64,000 bases of DNA from CAYVIB01 sp964451365. GTDB taxonomy: Bacteria > Pseudomonadota > Gammaproteobacteria > Pseudomonadales > Cellvibrionaceae. The stretch lies in contig CAYVIB010000002.1 of the NCBI GenBank assembly GCA_964451365.1, positions 246,479 to 310,478 on the forward strand, read 5' to 3'. The notes under the pieces are model-generated. The model ran no database searches, was not told the DNA's origin, and saw only the letters and a list, made by a program, of their open reading frames with translations. Positions 26,486-35,515 of this stretch are shown here, piece after piece. Numbering within the stretch: the stretch's first letter is position 1; the number at the start of each line of letters is the position of its first letter. A program made the translations under genes and the position numbers.

Positions 26486-27664
26486 TTAATTCACTCTCTC
26501 GACGACAGTGGTGATTCCCTGGCCAAGACCAATGCACATGGTGGCGACACCGAGAGTCGCATCGGTATCCTGCATGACACTCAACAACGTACCGGTGATA
26601 CGGGTTCCGGAGCAGCCGAAGGGATGACCCAAGGCAATCGCACCGCCGTAAAGATTGACCTTTTCATCCATCGCATCGAGTAGCTTAAGGTCTTTCAGCA
26701 CCGGCAAAGCCTGGGCCGCGAACGCCTCGTTCAGTTCCACCTTGTCAATATCCGCGATAGACAGGCCGGCCTTCTCCAGCGCCTTTTGCGTCGCCGGTAC
26801 AGGACCATAGCCCATGATTGACGGGTCAACGCCGGCGATGGCCATCGCACGGATTTTCGCAATCGGCGTTAACCCAAGCGCTTTGGCTTTGCTGGCGGAC
26901 ATGACCAGCATAGCCGAGGCTCCGTCGGTTACCTGGGACGATGTCCCGGCGGTAACACTTCCCCCTTTTGGATTGAAGGCCGGCTTCAGTGTGGCGAGAA
27001 TCTCCGCCGTGGTGTCGGGACGAATGGTTTCATCGGTTTCGATGAGTGTGGGAGCGCCATCGGGATCATGGCCCGGGCGCGGCAGGATTTCACGGGCGAA
27101 TTTACCGTCACGGGTAGCCTGGGCAGCCCGTTGGTGCGAGCGCGCGCCGAAGGCGTCCTGTTGCTCGCGGGTGATGCCGTGCAACAAGGCGAGGTATTCT
27201 GCCGTGAGCCCCATCGAACCAGCCGCCTTGGCCACTGAAAGCCCCAACGCCGGATGGGGATCGACCTGCTCGTTCATGTCGATGTGCCCCATGTGTTCCA
27301 CTCCGCCCACCAGGTAAACATCGCCCAACCCGGCCATAATATTGGCGGCCGCGGTGTGCAAAGCCGACATGGAGGAACCACAAAGGCGGTTGACGGTTTG
27401 ACCCGGCAGCGTGTGCGGCAGCCCGGCCCGCAGGATAACGTTGCGGGCGATATTAAAACCCTGCTCCCCCCGCTGCATCACGCAACCCCAGATCAGGTCG
27501 TCGATTTCCGCCGCGGTGACGGATTCGTTTCGCTTTAGCAATCCGTTAATCAGGTCAGCGCTTAAATCGTCTGCCCGCACATGTCGATAGCAACCGTTTT
27601 TGGAACGTCCCATCGGCGTGCGAGCATAATCAACTATGACAACATCTCGTGAATCCAGACTCAT
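26486..27664 (-). CDS. fadA: 3-ketoacyl-CoA thiolase (beta-oxidation beta subunit)
   Basis: 392 residues. Thiolase catalytic residues are in place: the nucleophilic cysteine in VNRLCGSSMSALH, the histidine in GGAIALGHPFGCSG and the second cysteine in VATMCIGLGQG. It cleaves 3-ketoacyl-CoA with CoA to give acetyl-CoA, working in complex with FadB. It lies 12 bp downstream of fadB, the usual fadBA operon. Confidence 0.95.
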   Translation of the reverse strand: MSLDSRDVVIVDYARTPMGRSKNGCYRHVRADDLSADLINGLLKRNESVTAAEIDDLIWGCVMQRGEQGFNIARNVILRAGLPHTLPGQTVNRLCGSSMSALHTAAANIMAGLGDVYLVGGVEHMGHIDMNEQVDPHPALGLSVAKAAGSMGLTAEYLALLHGITREQQDAFGARSHQRAAQATRDGKFAREILPRPGHDPDGAPTLIETDETIRPDTTAEILATLKPAFNPKGGSVTAGTSSQVTDGASAMLVMSASKAKALGLTPIAKIRAMAIAGVDPSIMGYGPVPATQKALEKAGLSIADIDKVELNEAFAAQALPVLKDLKLLDAMDEKVNLYGGAIALGHPFGCSGTRITGTLLSVMQDTDATLGVATMCIGLGQGITTVVERVN

Positions 27665-27676
27665 GCTTCACTCTCC

Positions 27677-29833
27677 TCAGGACGCTTGATAGTAAGGTGT
27701 GTTACTGCTGGCACGTTGCAGCATGCCTTCGGTGGGCTGGTACAGCGGTCCCAACGACTCGAACGGCTTGGTCATTTCAACAAAGCTGGCAATGCCAATG
27801 CTGTCAATCCAGCGGAATATTCCACCCCGGAAAGGAGGAAAACCGAGACCGTAAATCAAAGCCATGTCTGCCTCCGCGGCGGAGGAAACAATATTTTCCT
27901 CCAGGCAACGGGCCAATTCCGTTGCCATCGGAATCATCATGCGGGAAATAATTTCCTCATCCGAAAATTCCTTCCGTTCCGCCACATACGCTTTTAACAA
28001 TTCGTAACTTTCGTCGGTCGGTAATTTTTGCGGCTTACCTTTTTTATCGGGTTCGTAATTGTAGAAGCCTTTGTTATTTTTCTGGCCGTAACGTTTGGCC
28101 TCATACAATACATCGGAAGCCGCCTTAAAAGATTTTGCCATGCGATCGGGAAATCCTTCGGCCATGACCTGCTCGGCATGCACGCCCGTGTCGATACCCA
28201 CTACATCCATCAGGTAGGCCGGCCCCATCGGCCAGCCCCATTTTTCCATTACGCTGTCGACCTGCTGGAAATCGGCGCCGTCACGCAGCAGTTGAGCAAA
28301 CCCCGCAAAATAAGGGAACAGAACCCTGTTGACCAGAAAACCCGGGCAATTGTTAACAACGATCGGTTTCTTTCCGAGTGCATTGGCGTAGGCAACGGTT
28401 CTGGCAATTGCGCGGTCGGACGTTTTCTCCCCGCGAATCACTTCCACCAGCGGCATGGCGTGCACGGGATTGAAAAAATGCATACCGCAGAAGTTTTCAG
28501 GACGCTTCAGCGGTTGGGCAAGATAATTTATTGAGATAGTAGAGGTATTTGTGCAAAGAACGGTATCCGGCGTAATTTTGCCTTCCACTTCCGCAAGCAC
28601 CGAGTGCTTGATTTTTGGGTTTTCCACCACCGCTTCGACAACAATATCAACATTTTCAAAATCGTCGTAGCTCAACGTTGGATCGATGCGATTTAAAGCT
28701 TCGGCCATTTGCGCCGTTGTCATGCGTCCGCGTTCAACCCGTTTATTAAAAAGTTTGGCGGCTTCCGACAGCCCCAGGTCGATACCGGCCTGGGCGATAT
28801 CCTTCATTTTTACCGGCACGCCTTTCAGCGCCGATTGGTAAGAGATACCCCCTCCCATAATTCCAGCACCCAGCACGACCGCGTGCTCGACCTTTTTGTC
28901 GGCCTGTTTTTCCCAGGCCTTGGCTTTCTTGCCAATCGCTTGATCGCTCAGGAACAGCCCCACCAGAGAGCGTGCCGTTTCGGTTTGCGCCATTTTAATA
29001 AAGGTGGCGGTTTCCACCGCGAGAGCGTCTTCACGACCCAGCTTGGCGGCATTTTGCATGACTTTCACCGCCGACACCGGCGCAGGGTAATTTTTTCCAG
29101 CCTGGGCGCCGACAAAGGCTTTCGACGTTTCAAAAGCCATCAGGGATTCGATGTCATTGTGCCGTAACGGCGCCTTCTTTCTCACTCGACGTTCGGTGAT
29201 ATCAAGCTTGCCGGTAACTGCCCGCTCCAACACCGAAAGCGCGGATTGGCGAAGGTTGTCCGGTTCGACGACGCCATCCACCACGCCGGCTTTTAACGCG
29301 TCTTCAGCGGCGTATTCCTTGCCACCGGCAATCCACTCCACCGCCACATCCAGGCCCGCGAGCCGCGGCAGCCGTGTGGTACCGCCCCAGCCCGGGATGA
29401 TACCCAGCTTGGTCTCCGGCAGGCCCACCTTGGCGGCATTACTCATTACCCGAAAATCGCAGGCGAGGCAAACTTCCAAGCCACCGCCAAGAGCGTAGCC
29501 GTTAATCGCCACCACCGTCGGCACCTTCAGGTCCTCCAGGCGGCTGAACAGCGCATTGGATTTGGTCAAGGACTCCCGGATAGCGTCCTCGCCGTGCGCG
29601 AACAACGGGCCGAACTCAGTAATATCCGCGCCGACAAAAAAAACCGACTTGCCGCTGGTGAGTAAAACACCGGTAACGGTATCGTCCGCCTCCAGTATAT
29701 CCAGTGCCTGCCCGAGTTCGGCAAAGGTCACCCGGCCGAATTTGTTTACCGACTCACCCTTTAAATCGAAGTGAAGCTCGATCAGCCCCTTATCAAGTGG
29801 CTTGAGCTGTATTGCGTTGCCGTCGAATAACAT
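27677..29833 (-). CDS. fadB: Fatty-acid oxidation complex alpha subunit
   Basis: 718 residues from ATG 29833 (MLFDGNAIQLK), preceded by GAGG. The N-terminal enoyl-CoA hydratase/isomerase domain has GYALGGGLEVCLACDFR and GLPETKLGIIPGWGGT; the C-terminal 3-hydroxyacyl-CoA dehydrogenase domain starts with the NAD fold GAGIMGGGISYQSALKG near residue 320 and contains FNPVHAMPLVE. It performs hydration and oxidation in the beta-oxidation cycle. The frame is open 24 codons upstream but without homology. First gene of fadBA. Confidence 0.96.
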   Translation of the reverse strand: MLFDGNAIQLKPLDKGLIELHFDLKGESVNKFGRVTFAELGQALDILEADDTVTGVLLTSGKSVFFVGADITEFGPLFAHGEDAIRESLTKSNALFSRLEDLKVPTVVAINGYALGGGLEVCLACDFRVMSNAAKVGLPETKLGIIPGWGGTTRLPRLAGLDVAVEWIAGGKEYAAEDALKAGVVDGVVEPDNLRQSALSVLERAVTGKLDITERRVRKKAPLRHNDIESLMAFETSKAFVGAQAGKNYPAPVSAVKVMQNAAKLGREDALAVETATFIKMAQTETARSLVGLFLSDQAIGKKAKAWEKQADKKVEHAVVLGAGIMGGGISYQSALKGVPVKMKDIAQAGIDLGLSEAAKLFNKRVERGRMTTAQMAEALNRIDPTLSYDDFENVDIVVEAVVENPKIKHSVLAEVEGKITPDTVLCTNTSTISINYLAQPLKRPENFCGMHFFNPVHAMPLVEVIRGEKTSDRAIARTVAYANALGKKPIVVNNCPGFLVNRVLFPYFAGFAQLLRDGADFQQVDSVMEKWGWPMGPAYLMDVVGIDTGVHAEQVMAEGFPDRMAKSFKAASDVLYEAKRYGQKNNKGFYNYEPDKKGKPQKLPTDESYELLKAYVAERKEFSDEEIISRMMIPMATELARCLEENIVSSAAEADMALIYGLGFPPFRGGIFRWIDSIGIASFVEMTKPFESLGPLYQPTEGMLQRASSNTPYYQAS

Positions 29834-30033
29834 TTTGACCTCTGTCGTCCAATGAATTGGTTGGGTTGGGCGGCATTTGGGAGGAACTGCCGCACACAAG
29901 TTCAAACAGTTGTTTTAAAGGCATTATCCACATTTTGACCCGACTGCCAATACTCCTTGTCCATTGAACATCGGGTTTAATCCAAGGCAGTAATGATTTC
30001 AAAGTATCGCGAAAAGTTTCAAGTGATAATAAT

Positions 30034-30146
30034 GGCACTTCTATTAATTGGGAGTGGCCTCTCGTCTTTGGCCACCCAAATGTCGAACATTACCTCCGCG
30101 AAAGCATGCATAACCTGGCGAGGCTACTCCCAACTATAGGAGTGCC
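30034..30146. repeat. 113-bp inverted-repeat element upstream of fadB
   Basis: The left end GGCACTTCTATTAATTGGGA(GTGGCCTC) matches the reverse complement of the right end, GGCACTCCTATAGTTGGGA(GTAGCCTC), over ~28 bp with four or five differences. A second hairpin GTGGCC/GGCCAC lies just inside the left arm. No coding capacity. It may be a small non-autonomous element or a palindromic repeat between the XRE gene and fadB. Confidence 0.55.
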
Positions 30147-30204
30147 TTAACCGATTTAAACAGGCGTGGCAGGACTTTGTCCAAGCCATTAGCCACCAAC
30201 GGCA

Positions 30205-30804
30205 TCAACGGGCAAAAGAGGTCGCCACTACAACCGCCTGCTCGGTGGCGCTTGGATTGACAAACATGTGAGACCGCTGCAAGGAAAAGTGAAAACCTTC
30301 ACCCGGCATCAGGGAATACTCCCTGCCATCCAGTACCAACAACAATTCACCGGCAACCAGAAAACCGCCGACAAATCCGTCGCGAACCATCCATTCAGGC
30401 GAGATGGTAGCCGCGGGCTCAATCACTTGCCGGCACATGTATGCCCGGCCGTCTCCACCTTCCACCAAAGGCATCAAGTGGCAGTCGGTATTTTTTTTAC
30501 GAATTTTAATAAAACTTTTCTCCTTGAATACGACCGGATATTCATCCACGGATTCAGAAAAAAAAGCCTGCAGGGAAAAAGGAATGGCGTTCAATATTTT
30601 TTCGAGGGAGACAATGGAGGGACTCACTTTCCCCTGCTCAATCATTGACAGGGTGCTGTTGGTGATTTCCGCCCGGCGTGCCAATTCCCTTTGGGACAGA
30701 CCGTGATACTGACGCACCTTCTGCAACCGTAAACCTACCGATGAACTTATCGCCAACTGACACAACGAATCTTTCGGCAGATCATCTCCACTCATATTAT
30801 TCAT
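30205..30804 (-). CDS. XRE-family regulator with C-terminal cupin domain
   Basis: 199 residues. Helix-turn-helix at ~25-80 (LRLQKVRQYHGLSQRELARR then ITNSTLSMIEQGKVSPS), and a cupin barrel at ~120-195 (EPAATISPEWMVRDGFVGG, LVLDGREYSLMPGEGFHF). This is the PuuR/small-molecule-sensing class in which the cupin binds an effector. The effector is unknown. It lies downstream of fabY on the same strand, 30 bp away, and ~370 bp upstream of fadB, so control of one of these lipid genes is conceivable. Two near starts, ATG 30804 and ATG 30795, are equally possible. Confidence 0.85.
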   Translation of the reverse strand: MNNMSGDDLPKDSLCQLAISSSVGLRLQKVRQYHGLSQRELARRAEITNSTLSMIEQGKVSPSIVSLEKILNAIPFSLQAFFSESVDEYPVVFKEKSFIKIRKKNTDCHLMPLVEGGDGRAYMCRQVIEPAATISPEWMVRDGFVGGFLVAGELLLVLDGREYSLMPGEGFHFSLQRSHMFVNPSATEQAVVVATSFAR

Positions 30805-30833
30805 TCCAAAAGCTTGAACCGAAAAAAGCGTTA

Positions 30834-32675
30834 TTAAAAGCCGCTGTAACCTTCATCGATACTGAAAGGAATCACCTGGCCAAAGCCGGGCATTCTGACC
30901 TCTGTGTCGGACATTACGATTTCATCTTCGTCGATCAGGTTTTCGCCGAAACGGTATATAGGATTTAACCGCCCCCTGTCCGCCTCGGAAAGATATTCCG
31001 CCGTTTTCGCCCGGGTTTCCGCCAGTTTGTCGCGATAAGCATCCAATACTTTTTTATCCTGGGTGTTTTCAAAGTATTTTTGGACCACCAAGGGTGAAAA
31101 TACCGCGGCGGTTGCATTATTGCCACCAAAACCCTTGGAGTTCAAGAAGGCAACAAGAGCGTTTTCCACCCCGATGTTCTGGTCACAGGGTGATATTGAC
31201 AAGCGCTCGGAGAAAACGTCATCCGCGACTTTTGAAATTGTTTTGACGCCGGGCACAATACCGTATTTAAAAATTCCCAACGTCGCCACCAATTGATCCC
31301 CGCTGGCAGGGCCGAGCGAGTGGCCGACGTAGGCTTTGGTTGCCGCCACCGGCCACCGACTGACACCGAATACGCGGGCGACCTCGTCGAATATTTTTGA
31401 TTCCGTCACGCGGTTGTGTGGCGTGCCCGACCCGTGCGCCTGAACAAAGCTCCGGCTTTGAACGACCTGCTCCCCCAAAAGTGTCTTCGCCAGACCGACC
31501 GCCTTGCCCATGGTGATGTAATTACCGGGACCCGGCGCCGAAATGGACTTTTTATAACCATCGGCATTGACATAAACCCCCGGCACCGCGCCAAATATCT
31601 CCGCGCCCAGAGCCAGCGCCAGGTCGTGGGCCATCAGCACCACATACTGGCTGGATTCACCGAGGGTAAAGCCGCAGTTATCGCCAAACGGCCGGCTTGC
31701 CCGGCGGTAGTTCGGCACCTCCACACCGTCGAGCTTGCACAAGTCCGCATCCGTCGCCAGCGCGCTCATTGCGGCATATCCGTCCATAACCTCCGGCAAC
31801 AATGGTGCCTCACTACTGCCCACCAGCACCACTTTGCGCCGACCCTGGCGAATGTCCTCCACTCCCTGGCGCAGGTTGTAAAGGAAGGTTGCACAGGCGC
31901 CGGTAATGCCGCCGGTGGAACCGACGCTTCCCAGAATATAGGCATTGATAAAATCGGCGGGCATGGTGTTCAGGCCCAGGGCCAGTTGCTTTGATGTGGC
32001 CCGACCGCCGGTAAAACGGGCCGAGATCATGCCGCCGAAGCCGGTGGAATCCAACTGGCTCATCACACTGCTGGCATAGACACCGATTTCGTCCGGCACC
32101 ACGGCGTCAACCACGGCCGACCAGGGAATTCCCATCGATCGAACCGCATCGGATGCCCCCAGCACAGCCAGTTGAAGACCCCGGGGGTGGTGGTTGGACC
32201 GATAATGAGCGCCGGGATCGAACCCCGATGGAAGCTGCCCTCCCGCCTGGACAGCCATACGGGACGGGGCATTAACTATTGCTTTCTGCGGACCATGAAT
32301 CGTTACCCGCGCTTTTCTGGAGCCGCTACCCGACTCCACATGCCAGTTGGCGGGAACGGGATCGGGCAGGTCGCGAGTGGGAATTTCAAATGACAGCGGC
32401 TGATCGCTCCCTCCCAGCGTGACACTCAGGCTGGAAGGGGAATGTTGGACATCAAACAAATGCCGATCGATACGGCGAACCAAGGTTCCGTCAATCACCT
32501 CTTCGTCGGCACCTTTCGGCAGGTCCATCAACGAAGCCAGTGAGTTGAGAGTACTACGACGATCTTCCTCGGTCAGGCTTTCCAGAATCATGCGCCGATA
32601 AGCCTGGTGCCCCGAACTTCTACCGGCGGCGTTAAACCCACCAAAACCTACAATAACAGGTAACTTGACGTTCAT
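30834..32675 (-). CDS. fabY: Beta-ketoacyl-ACP synthase, FabY type
   Basis: 613 residues from ATG 32675 (MNVKLPVIVGFGGFNAAGRS). The thiolase-fold ketosynthase core is present, with the active-site cysteine in GGITGACATFLYNLRQG and the histidines in QAHGSGTPHNR and VGHSLGPASGD. Length (~610-630) and the N-terminal GFGGFNAAGRS segment match FabY, which in Pseudomonas starts fatty-acid synthesis by condensing acetyl-CoA with malonyl-ACP in place of FabH. That role is inferred from family. The frame extends 18 codons upstream without homology. Divergent from a GlxA-like regulator. Confidence 0.88.
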   Translation of the reverse strand: MNVKLPVIVGFGGFNAAGRSSGHQAYRRMILESLTEEDRRSTLNSLASLMDLPKGADEEVIDGTLVRRIDRHLFDVQHSPSSLSVTLGGSDQPLSFEIPTRDLPDPVPANWHVESGSGSRKARVTIHGPQKAIVNAPSRMAVQAGGQLPSGFDPGAHYRSNHHPRGLQLAVLGASDAVRSMGIPWSAVVDAVVPDEIGVYASSVMSQLDSTGFGGMISARFTGGRATSKQLALGLNTMPADFINAYILGSVGSTGGITGACATFLYNLRQGVEDIRQGRRKVVLVGSSEAPLLPEVMDGYAAMSALATDADLCKLDGVEVPNYRRASRPFGDNCGFTLGESSQYVVLMAHDLALALGAEIFGAVPGVYVNADGYKKSISAPGPGNYITMGKAVGLAKTLLGEQVVQSRSFVQAHGSGTPHNRVTESKIFDEVARVFGVSRWPVAATKAYVGHSLGPASGDQLVATLGIFKYGIVPGVKTISKVADDVFSERLSISPCDQNIGVENALVAFLNSKGFGGNNATAAVFSPLVVQKYFENTQDKKVLDAYRDKLAETRAKTAEYLSEADRGRLNPIYRFGENLIDEDEIVMSDTEVRMPGFGQVIPFSIDEGYSGF

Positions 32676-32864
32676 ACGTAACCACGTTCTGGAATAAGTT
32701 AGTGCACAAATGCGCCGGAACCGCCGCAACCGGGGCCTGCAATGCAGGTAGCGCGAGAAGGTATTCAGTGTAAGCGCGAGGAGAAGCGGCAGTCTTTGGC
32801 ATTTGAGCCACTTTTACATGGCATTTCAGCCATCACCTGTTACCCTAGTCGCAGATTTAAAGAA

Positions 32865-33881
32865 ATGAGAATTGAAAAGATGCTCAATGTGACATTCGTA
32901 CTTTGCCAGCACATGCTGGCCACCAGCCTGACATTGCCGACCGAACAATTGAGGGCGGCGGAAGACCTGGCGCGGGCGGCACTGCCGGTTAAGGAAAGAC
33001 GAACTCCCCTGCTGAATATCAAACTCGTTTCCGTCGATGGCGCGCCGGTTACGACCCATACCGGTATTACACTGGCAGCGGACGGCCGCTTTGACAATAT
33101 CACCGCTGCCGATATTATTTACCTGCCCGCCCTGTGGCGAAACCCCAATCCGGTGATCCAGGCAAACCGGGATCTACTGCCCTGGCTGCAGACACTCTAC
33201 CAAAATGGCAGCGTATTGGCGGGTGTAGGCACGGGTTGTTACTTTATAGCCGAAACAGGCCTGCTGGATGGCAAGCCAGCGACAACGCACTGGCACTACT
33301 TCGATCATTTCCAGAAGCGCTACCCCAAAGTACAGCTAAAACGCCAGTACTTTATTACCCAGGCGGGCAACCTGTATTGCACGGGCAGCGTTAACTCACT
33401 GGCCGATTTAACAATTCACTTTATCCAGCGTTATTTTTCCGCCACGATCGCCGCGCACGTAGAGAGGCATTTTTTCCACGAAATCAGACGGGCCTATGAA
33501 AACTCCCGCTCGCTGAAGGATGTTAACACCGCGCACCCCGACGAGGACATTATCCAGACACAGCTATGGATGCAGAGTCATTTCTCGCGCGAATTCCGTA
33601 TGCAGGATCTGGCCAGGCAATTTGATATGAGCATGAGAACTTTCAACCGGCGATTTAAAAACGCCACCGGTGTTACTCCCCTCGCCTATTTGCAAAAACT
33701 CCGCATCGAAACCGCGCGGGAACTGCTGCAAACCAGCAACCTTTCGGTAAACGAAATCATGTACAAAGTGGGCTACCAGGATTCGGCGCACTTTACCGAA
33801 CTGTTTAAAAAAACTCACGGAACCACGCCCAGCCAATACCGCACCACCGTGCGCGCTAAATTGTTTAGTCTTGGCAGCTAA
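32865..33881 (+). CDS. GlxA-like AraC-family transcriptional regulator
   Basis: 338 residues from ATG 32865. N-terminal DJ-1/PfpI-like amidotransferase fold (~1-180, with GVGTGCYFIAETGLLDG) lacking an obvious full catalytic triad, then an AraC double helix-turn-helix (~230-325; SREFRMQDLARQFDMSMRTF, NEIMYKVGYQDSAHFTELFK). Such proteins sense small metabolites. It is divergent from fabY with ~190 bp between, so it may control fabY (inference from position). Its 3' end overlaps the convergent methyltransferase gene by 17 bp. ATG 32880 is an alternative start. Confidence 0.85.
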   Translation: MRIEKMLNVTFVLCQHMLATSLTLPTEQLRAAEDLARAALPVKERRTPLLNIKLVSVDGAPVTTHTGITLAADGRFDNITAADIIYLPALWRNPNPVIQANRDLLPWLQTLYQNGSVLAGVGTGCYFIAETGLLDGKPATTHWHYFDHFQKRYPKVQLKRQYFITQAGNLYCTGSVNSLADLTIHFIQRYFSATIAAHVERHFFHEIRRAYENSRSLKDVNTAHPDEDIIQTQLWMQSHFSREFRMQDLARQFDMSMRTFNRRFKNATGVTPLAYLQKLRIETARELLQTSNLSVNEIMYKVGYQDSAHFTELFKKTHGTTPSQYRTTVRAKLFSLGS

Positions 33882-34530
33882 GTTTTTTAAAAATAAACGC
33901 GTCCGTGGCGACTGGCTCAAACTCAGCACGCCAGTAGCGCGCCAGCCAGCGCATAGTGTATTGGGAAAAGAAAATAATATGGGTCGGATCGTTTTTATAA
34001 TGCCATTTTTCAAAGGCGTTTTTATCAATCGCCAGTTTTGTCATCACGCCCAACAAGCCGCCTGTTTTTAACAGCGACCACAGTTGATTCAAAGTTTGCG
34101 CCGGATCGGATAAATGCTCGAACACTTCCGTGGCGGTAACAAAATCATACTGCCTTTGTAAAACCTGCGGGTGACGCGCATAAAACTTGTCGTATACCTC
34201 AACCGAATGGCCCAGTTCTTTTAACAGGACAGGTAGGGCGGGCCCCGGACCACACCCAAAATCCAACCCGTTGGACCGCGGCTTTAACCGCTCCGCCAGC
34301 GGCTCACACAAACGATTCAAAAATTTGCGATATCCGGGATCGCCGGCTGAATTTTGGTGCTTGTCGTATTCGGCTTTTTCCAGCGTCATCGCGAGATGAT
34401 ATTGTTGCGGCACGAACACCAGGTCGCATTCGTGACAGTGAAGGTACTGCCTTTTCTTATCGCTCAAATAAAATGAAACGTTATTTTGATAACAGAGGGG
34501 GCAGGTTTTTGAAATCAGGTTTTCAGTCAC
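33865..34530 (-). CDS. SAM-dependent methyltransferase with N-terminal zinc ribbon
   Basis: 221 residues. Two Cys pairs at the N-terminus (CPLCYQN and CHECD) form a probable zinc ribbon, followed by a class I methyltransferase core with GLDFGCGPGPALPVLL (motif I, ~98) and VTATEVFEHLSDP. The C-terminal part HYKNDPTHIIFFSQYTM is typical of the Methyltransf_23-like group. Substrate unknown; related proteins modify small molecules or lipids. Monocistronic by position. Confidence 0.85.
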   Translation of the reverse strand: MTENLISKTCPLCYQNNVSFYLSDKKRQYLHCHECDLVFVPQQYHLAMTLEKAEYDKHQNSAGDPGYRKFLNRLCEPLAERLKPRSNGLDFGCGPGPALPVLLKELGHSVEVYDKFYARHPQVLQRQYDFVTATEVFEHLSDPAQTLNQLWSLLKTGGLLGVMTKLAIDKNAFEKWHYKNDPTHIIFFSQYTMRWLARYWRAEFEPVATDAFIFKKLSCQD

Positions 34531-34557
34531 TCATACCGACCAATAAATACCAACCAA

Positions 34558-34586
34558 TAAAAAAAGGCCGGCGCTACCGGCCCTTA
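34558..34586 (-). terminator. Intrinsic terminator of ibpA
   Basis: On the minus strand GGCCGG-TAGCG-CCGGCC is followed by seven Ts. It begins ~25 bp downstream of the ibpA stop. Confidence 0.9.
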
Positions 34587-34610
34587 TTCCGTATTACCTG
34601 GAAATACCAC

Positions 34611-35072
34611 TTAAGCGACTTTGCTTTCCACCGCCTTGGGCTTGTCCGATTCACTACGAATCTCGATGGTACGCGGTTTCATCGCTTCCGGAATTTCCCG
34701 CACCAAATCGATATGCAGCAGACCGTTTTCCATATTGGCTGACACAACTCTTACATGGTCCGCCAACTGAAAGCGGCGTTCAAAGTTGCGCGCCGCAATT
34801 CCCCGGTGCAGGAAGGTTCTCTCATCCTGGTCGCTCGGTTTGTTGCCTGTTACAGTGAGATTATTTTGCTTCGCTTCGATGATCAGTTCTGACTGGTCAA
34901 AACCCGCCACGGCCATCGAAATTCGGTACTGGTCCTCACCAGTCAGTTCTATATTGTAGGGCGGATAGCTCGGCTGGCTCTGCTCGGCGCGCATTACGGA
35001 ATCCAACAGGTTCGCCATACGGTCAAAACCGATGGAAGAGCGGTAAAGGGGAGTAAAATCAAACGTTCTCAT
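34611..35072 (-). CDS. ibpA: Small heat shock protein, IbpA/Hsp20 class
   Basis: 153 residues with an alpha-crystallin domain (~38-130): PPYNIELTGEDQYRISMAVA, GFDQSELIIEAKQNNLTVTG, FLHRGIAARNFERRF and the MENGLLHIDLVREIP end strand. The N-terminal FDFTPLYRSSIGFDRM is the IbpA/B-type start, and a C-terminal RTIEI motif (the I-x-I anchor) is present. It holds aggregating proteins for refolding by DnaK/ClpB. ATG 35072 follows AGGA at 7 nt. Transcription and translation both appear temperature-controlled (see the promoter and thermometer entries). Confidence 0.95.
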   Translation of the reverse strand: MRTFDFTPLYRSSIGFDRMANLLDSVMRAEQSQPSYPPYNIELTGEDQYRISMAVAGFDQSELIIEAKQNNLTVTGNKPSDQDERTFLHRGIAARNFERRFQLADHVRVVSANMENGLLHIDLVREIPEAMKPRTIEIRSESDKPKAVESKVA

Positions 35073-35165
35073 AGTAATATCCTCATAGTGAGCAATACGT
35101 TAATTGGCCCATCTTCAGATCGGGCGGTCAATGAATCGAACCTCTCTAATTTGAGCCGGCTCGTA
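35073..35165 (-). promoter_or_regulatory. ROSE-type RNA thermometer in the ibpA leader
   Basis: The leader ends with TATTGCTCACTATGAGGATA (35097-35078, minus strand). TATTGCTC can pair with GAGGATA around the loop ACTAT, with the single G of TTGCT bulged opposite the AGGA ribosome site: U-A, U-G, bulged G, C-G, U-A. That U(U/C)GCU-against-AGGA hairpin is the hallmark of ROSE elements in front of small heat-shock genes. Upstream leader sequence can form further stems (GCCGGCTC; GATCGGGC-type). The ~93-nt leader length also fits. Confidence 0.8.
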
Positions 35166-35171
35166 AATCCA

Positions 35172-35200
35172 ATATGGGGAACGGAAAATGCGGTTTCAAG
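35172..35200 (-). promoter_or_regulatory. Near-consensus sigma-32 promoter of ibpA
   Basis: On the minus strand CTTGAAA (35200-35194), 14-bp spacer, CCCCATAT (35179-35172). Both boxes match the heat-shock consensus CTTGAAA / CCCCATNT. Expected start ~35165, giving a leader that coincides with the ROSE element. It lies only ~35 bp from the divergent DUF503 start codon. Confidence 0.9.
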
Positions 35201-35233
35201 GACGGGAAATTATTTTTTTTGAGGAATGCAAAA

Positions 35234-35515
35234 ATGATAATCGGAGTTCTGACGATTGGCCTGGTTTTACCAGACTGCCAGTCACTTAAACAAAAACGCC
35301 AGCACCTGCGAAGCGTGAAAGACAAATTCGGTCATATGCCAAACATTGCCGTGTGCGAATTCGATCACCAGGACCAATGGCAAAGAGCGTCACTGGCATT
35401 TGTCTGCACGGCGACCGAAAAACGGGTTGCGGAATCGTTGCTGGCAAAAATCAGGGATTACTGCGTGACAAGTATCGATGCCCGGATTATCGATGACAGT
35501 ATTGAGTGGCTTTAA
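35234..35515 (+). CDS. DUF503 (YlxP-like) protein
   Basis: 93 residues, starting at ATG 35234 with GAGGAATGC upstream. MIIGVLTIGLVLPDCQSLKQ followed by KRQHLRSVKDK and VAVCEFDHQDQWQRASL-type sequence (here NIAVCEFDHQDQWQRASL) is diagnostic of DUF503. In other bacteria members sit near infB-rbfA and are thought to be ribosome-related; here it is instead divergent from ibpA. Its 3' end overlaps the convergent epimerase gene by 4 bp. Confidence 0.88.
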   Translation: MIIGVLTIGLVLPDCQSLKQKRQHLRSVKDKFGHMPNIAVCEFDHQDQWQRASLAFVCTATEKRVAESLLAKIRDYCVTSIDARIIDDSIEWL

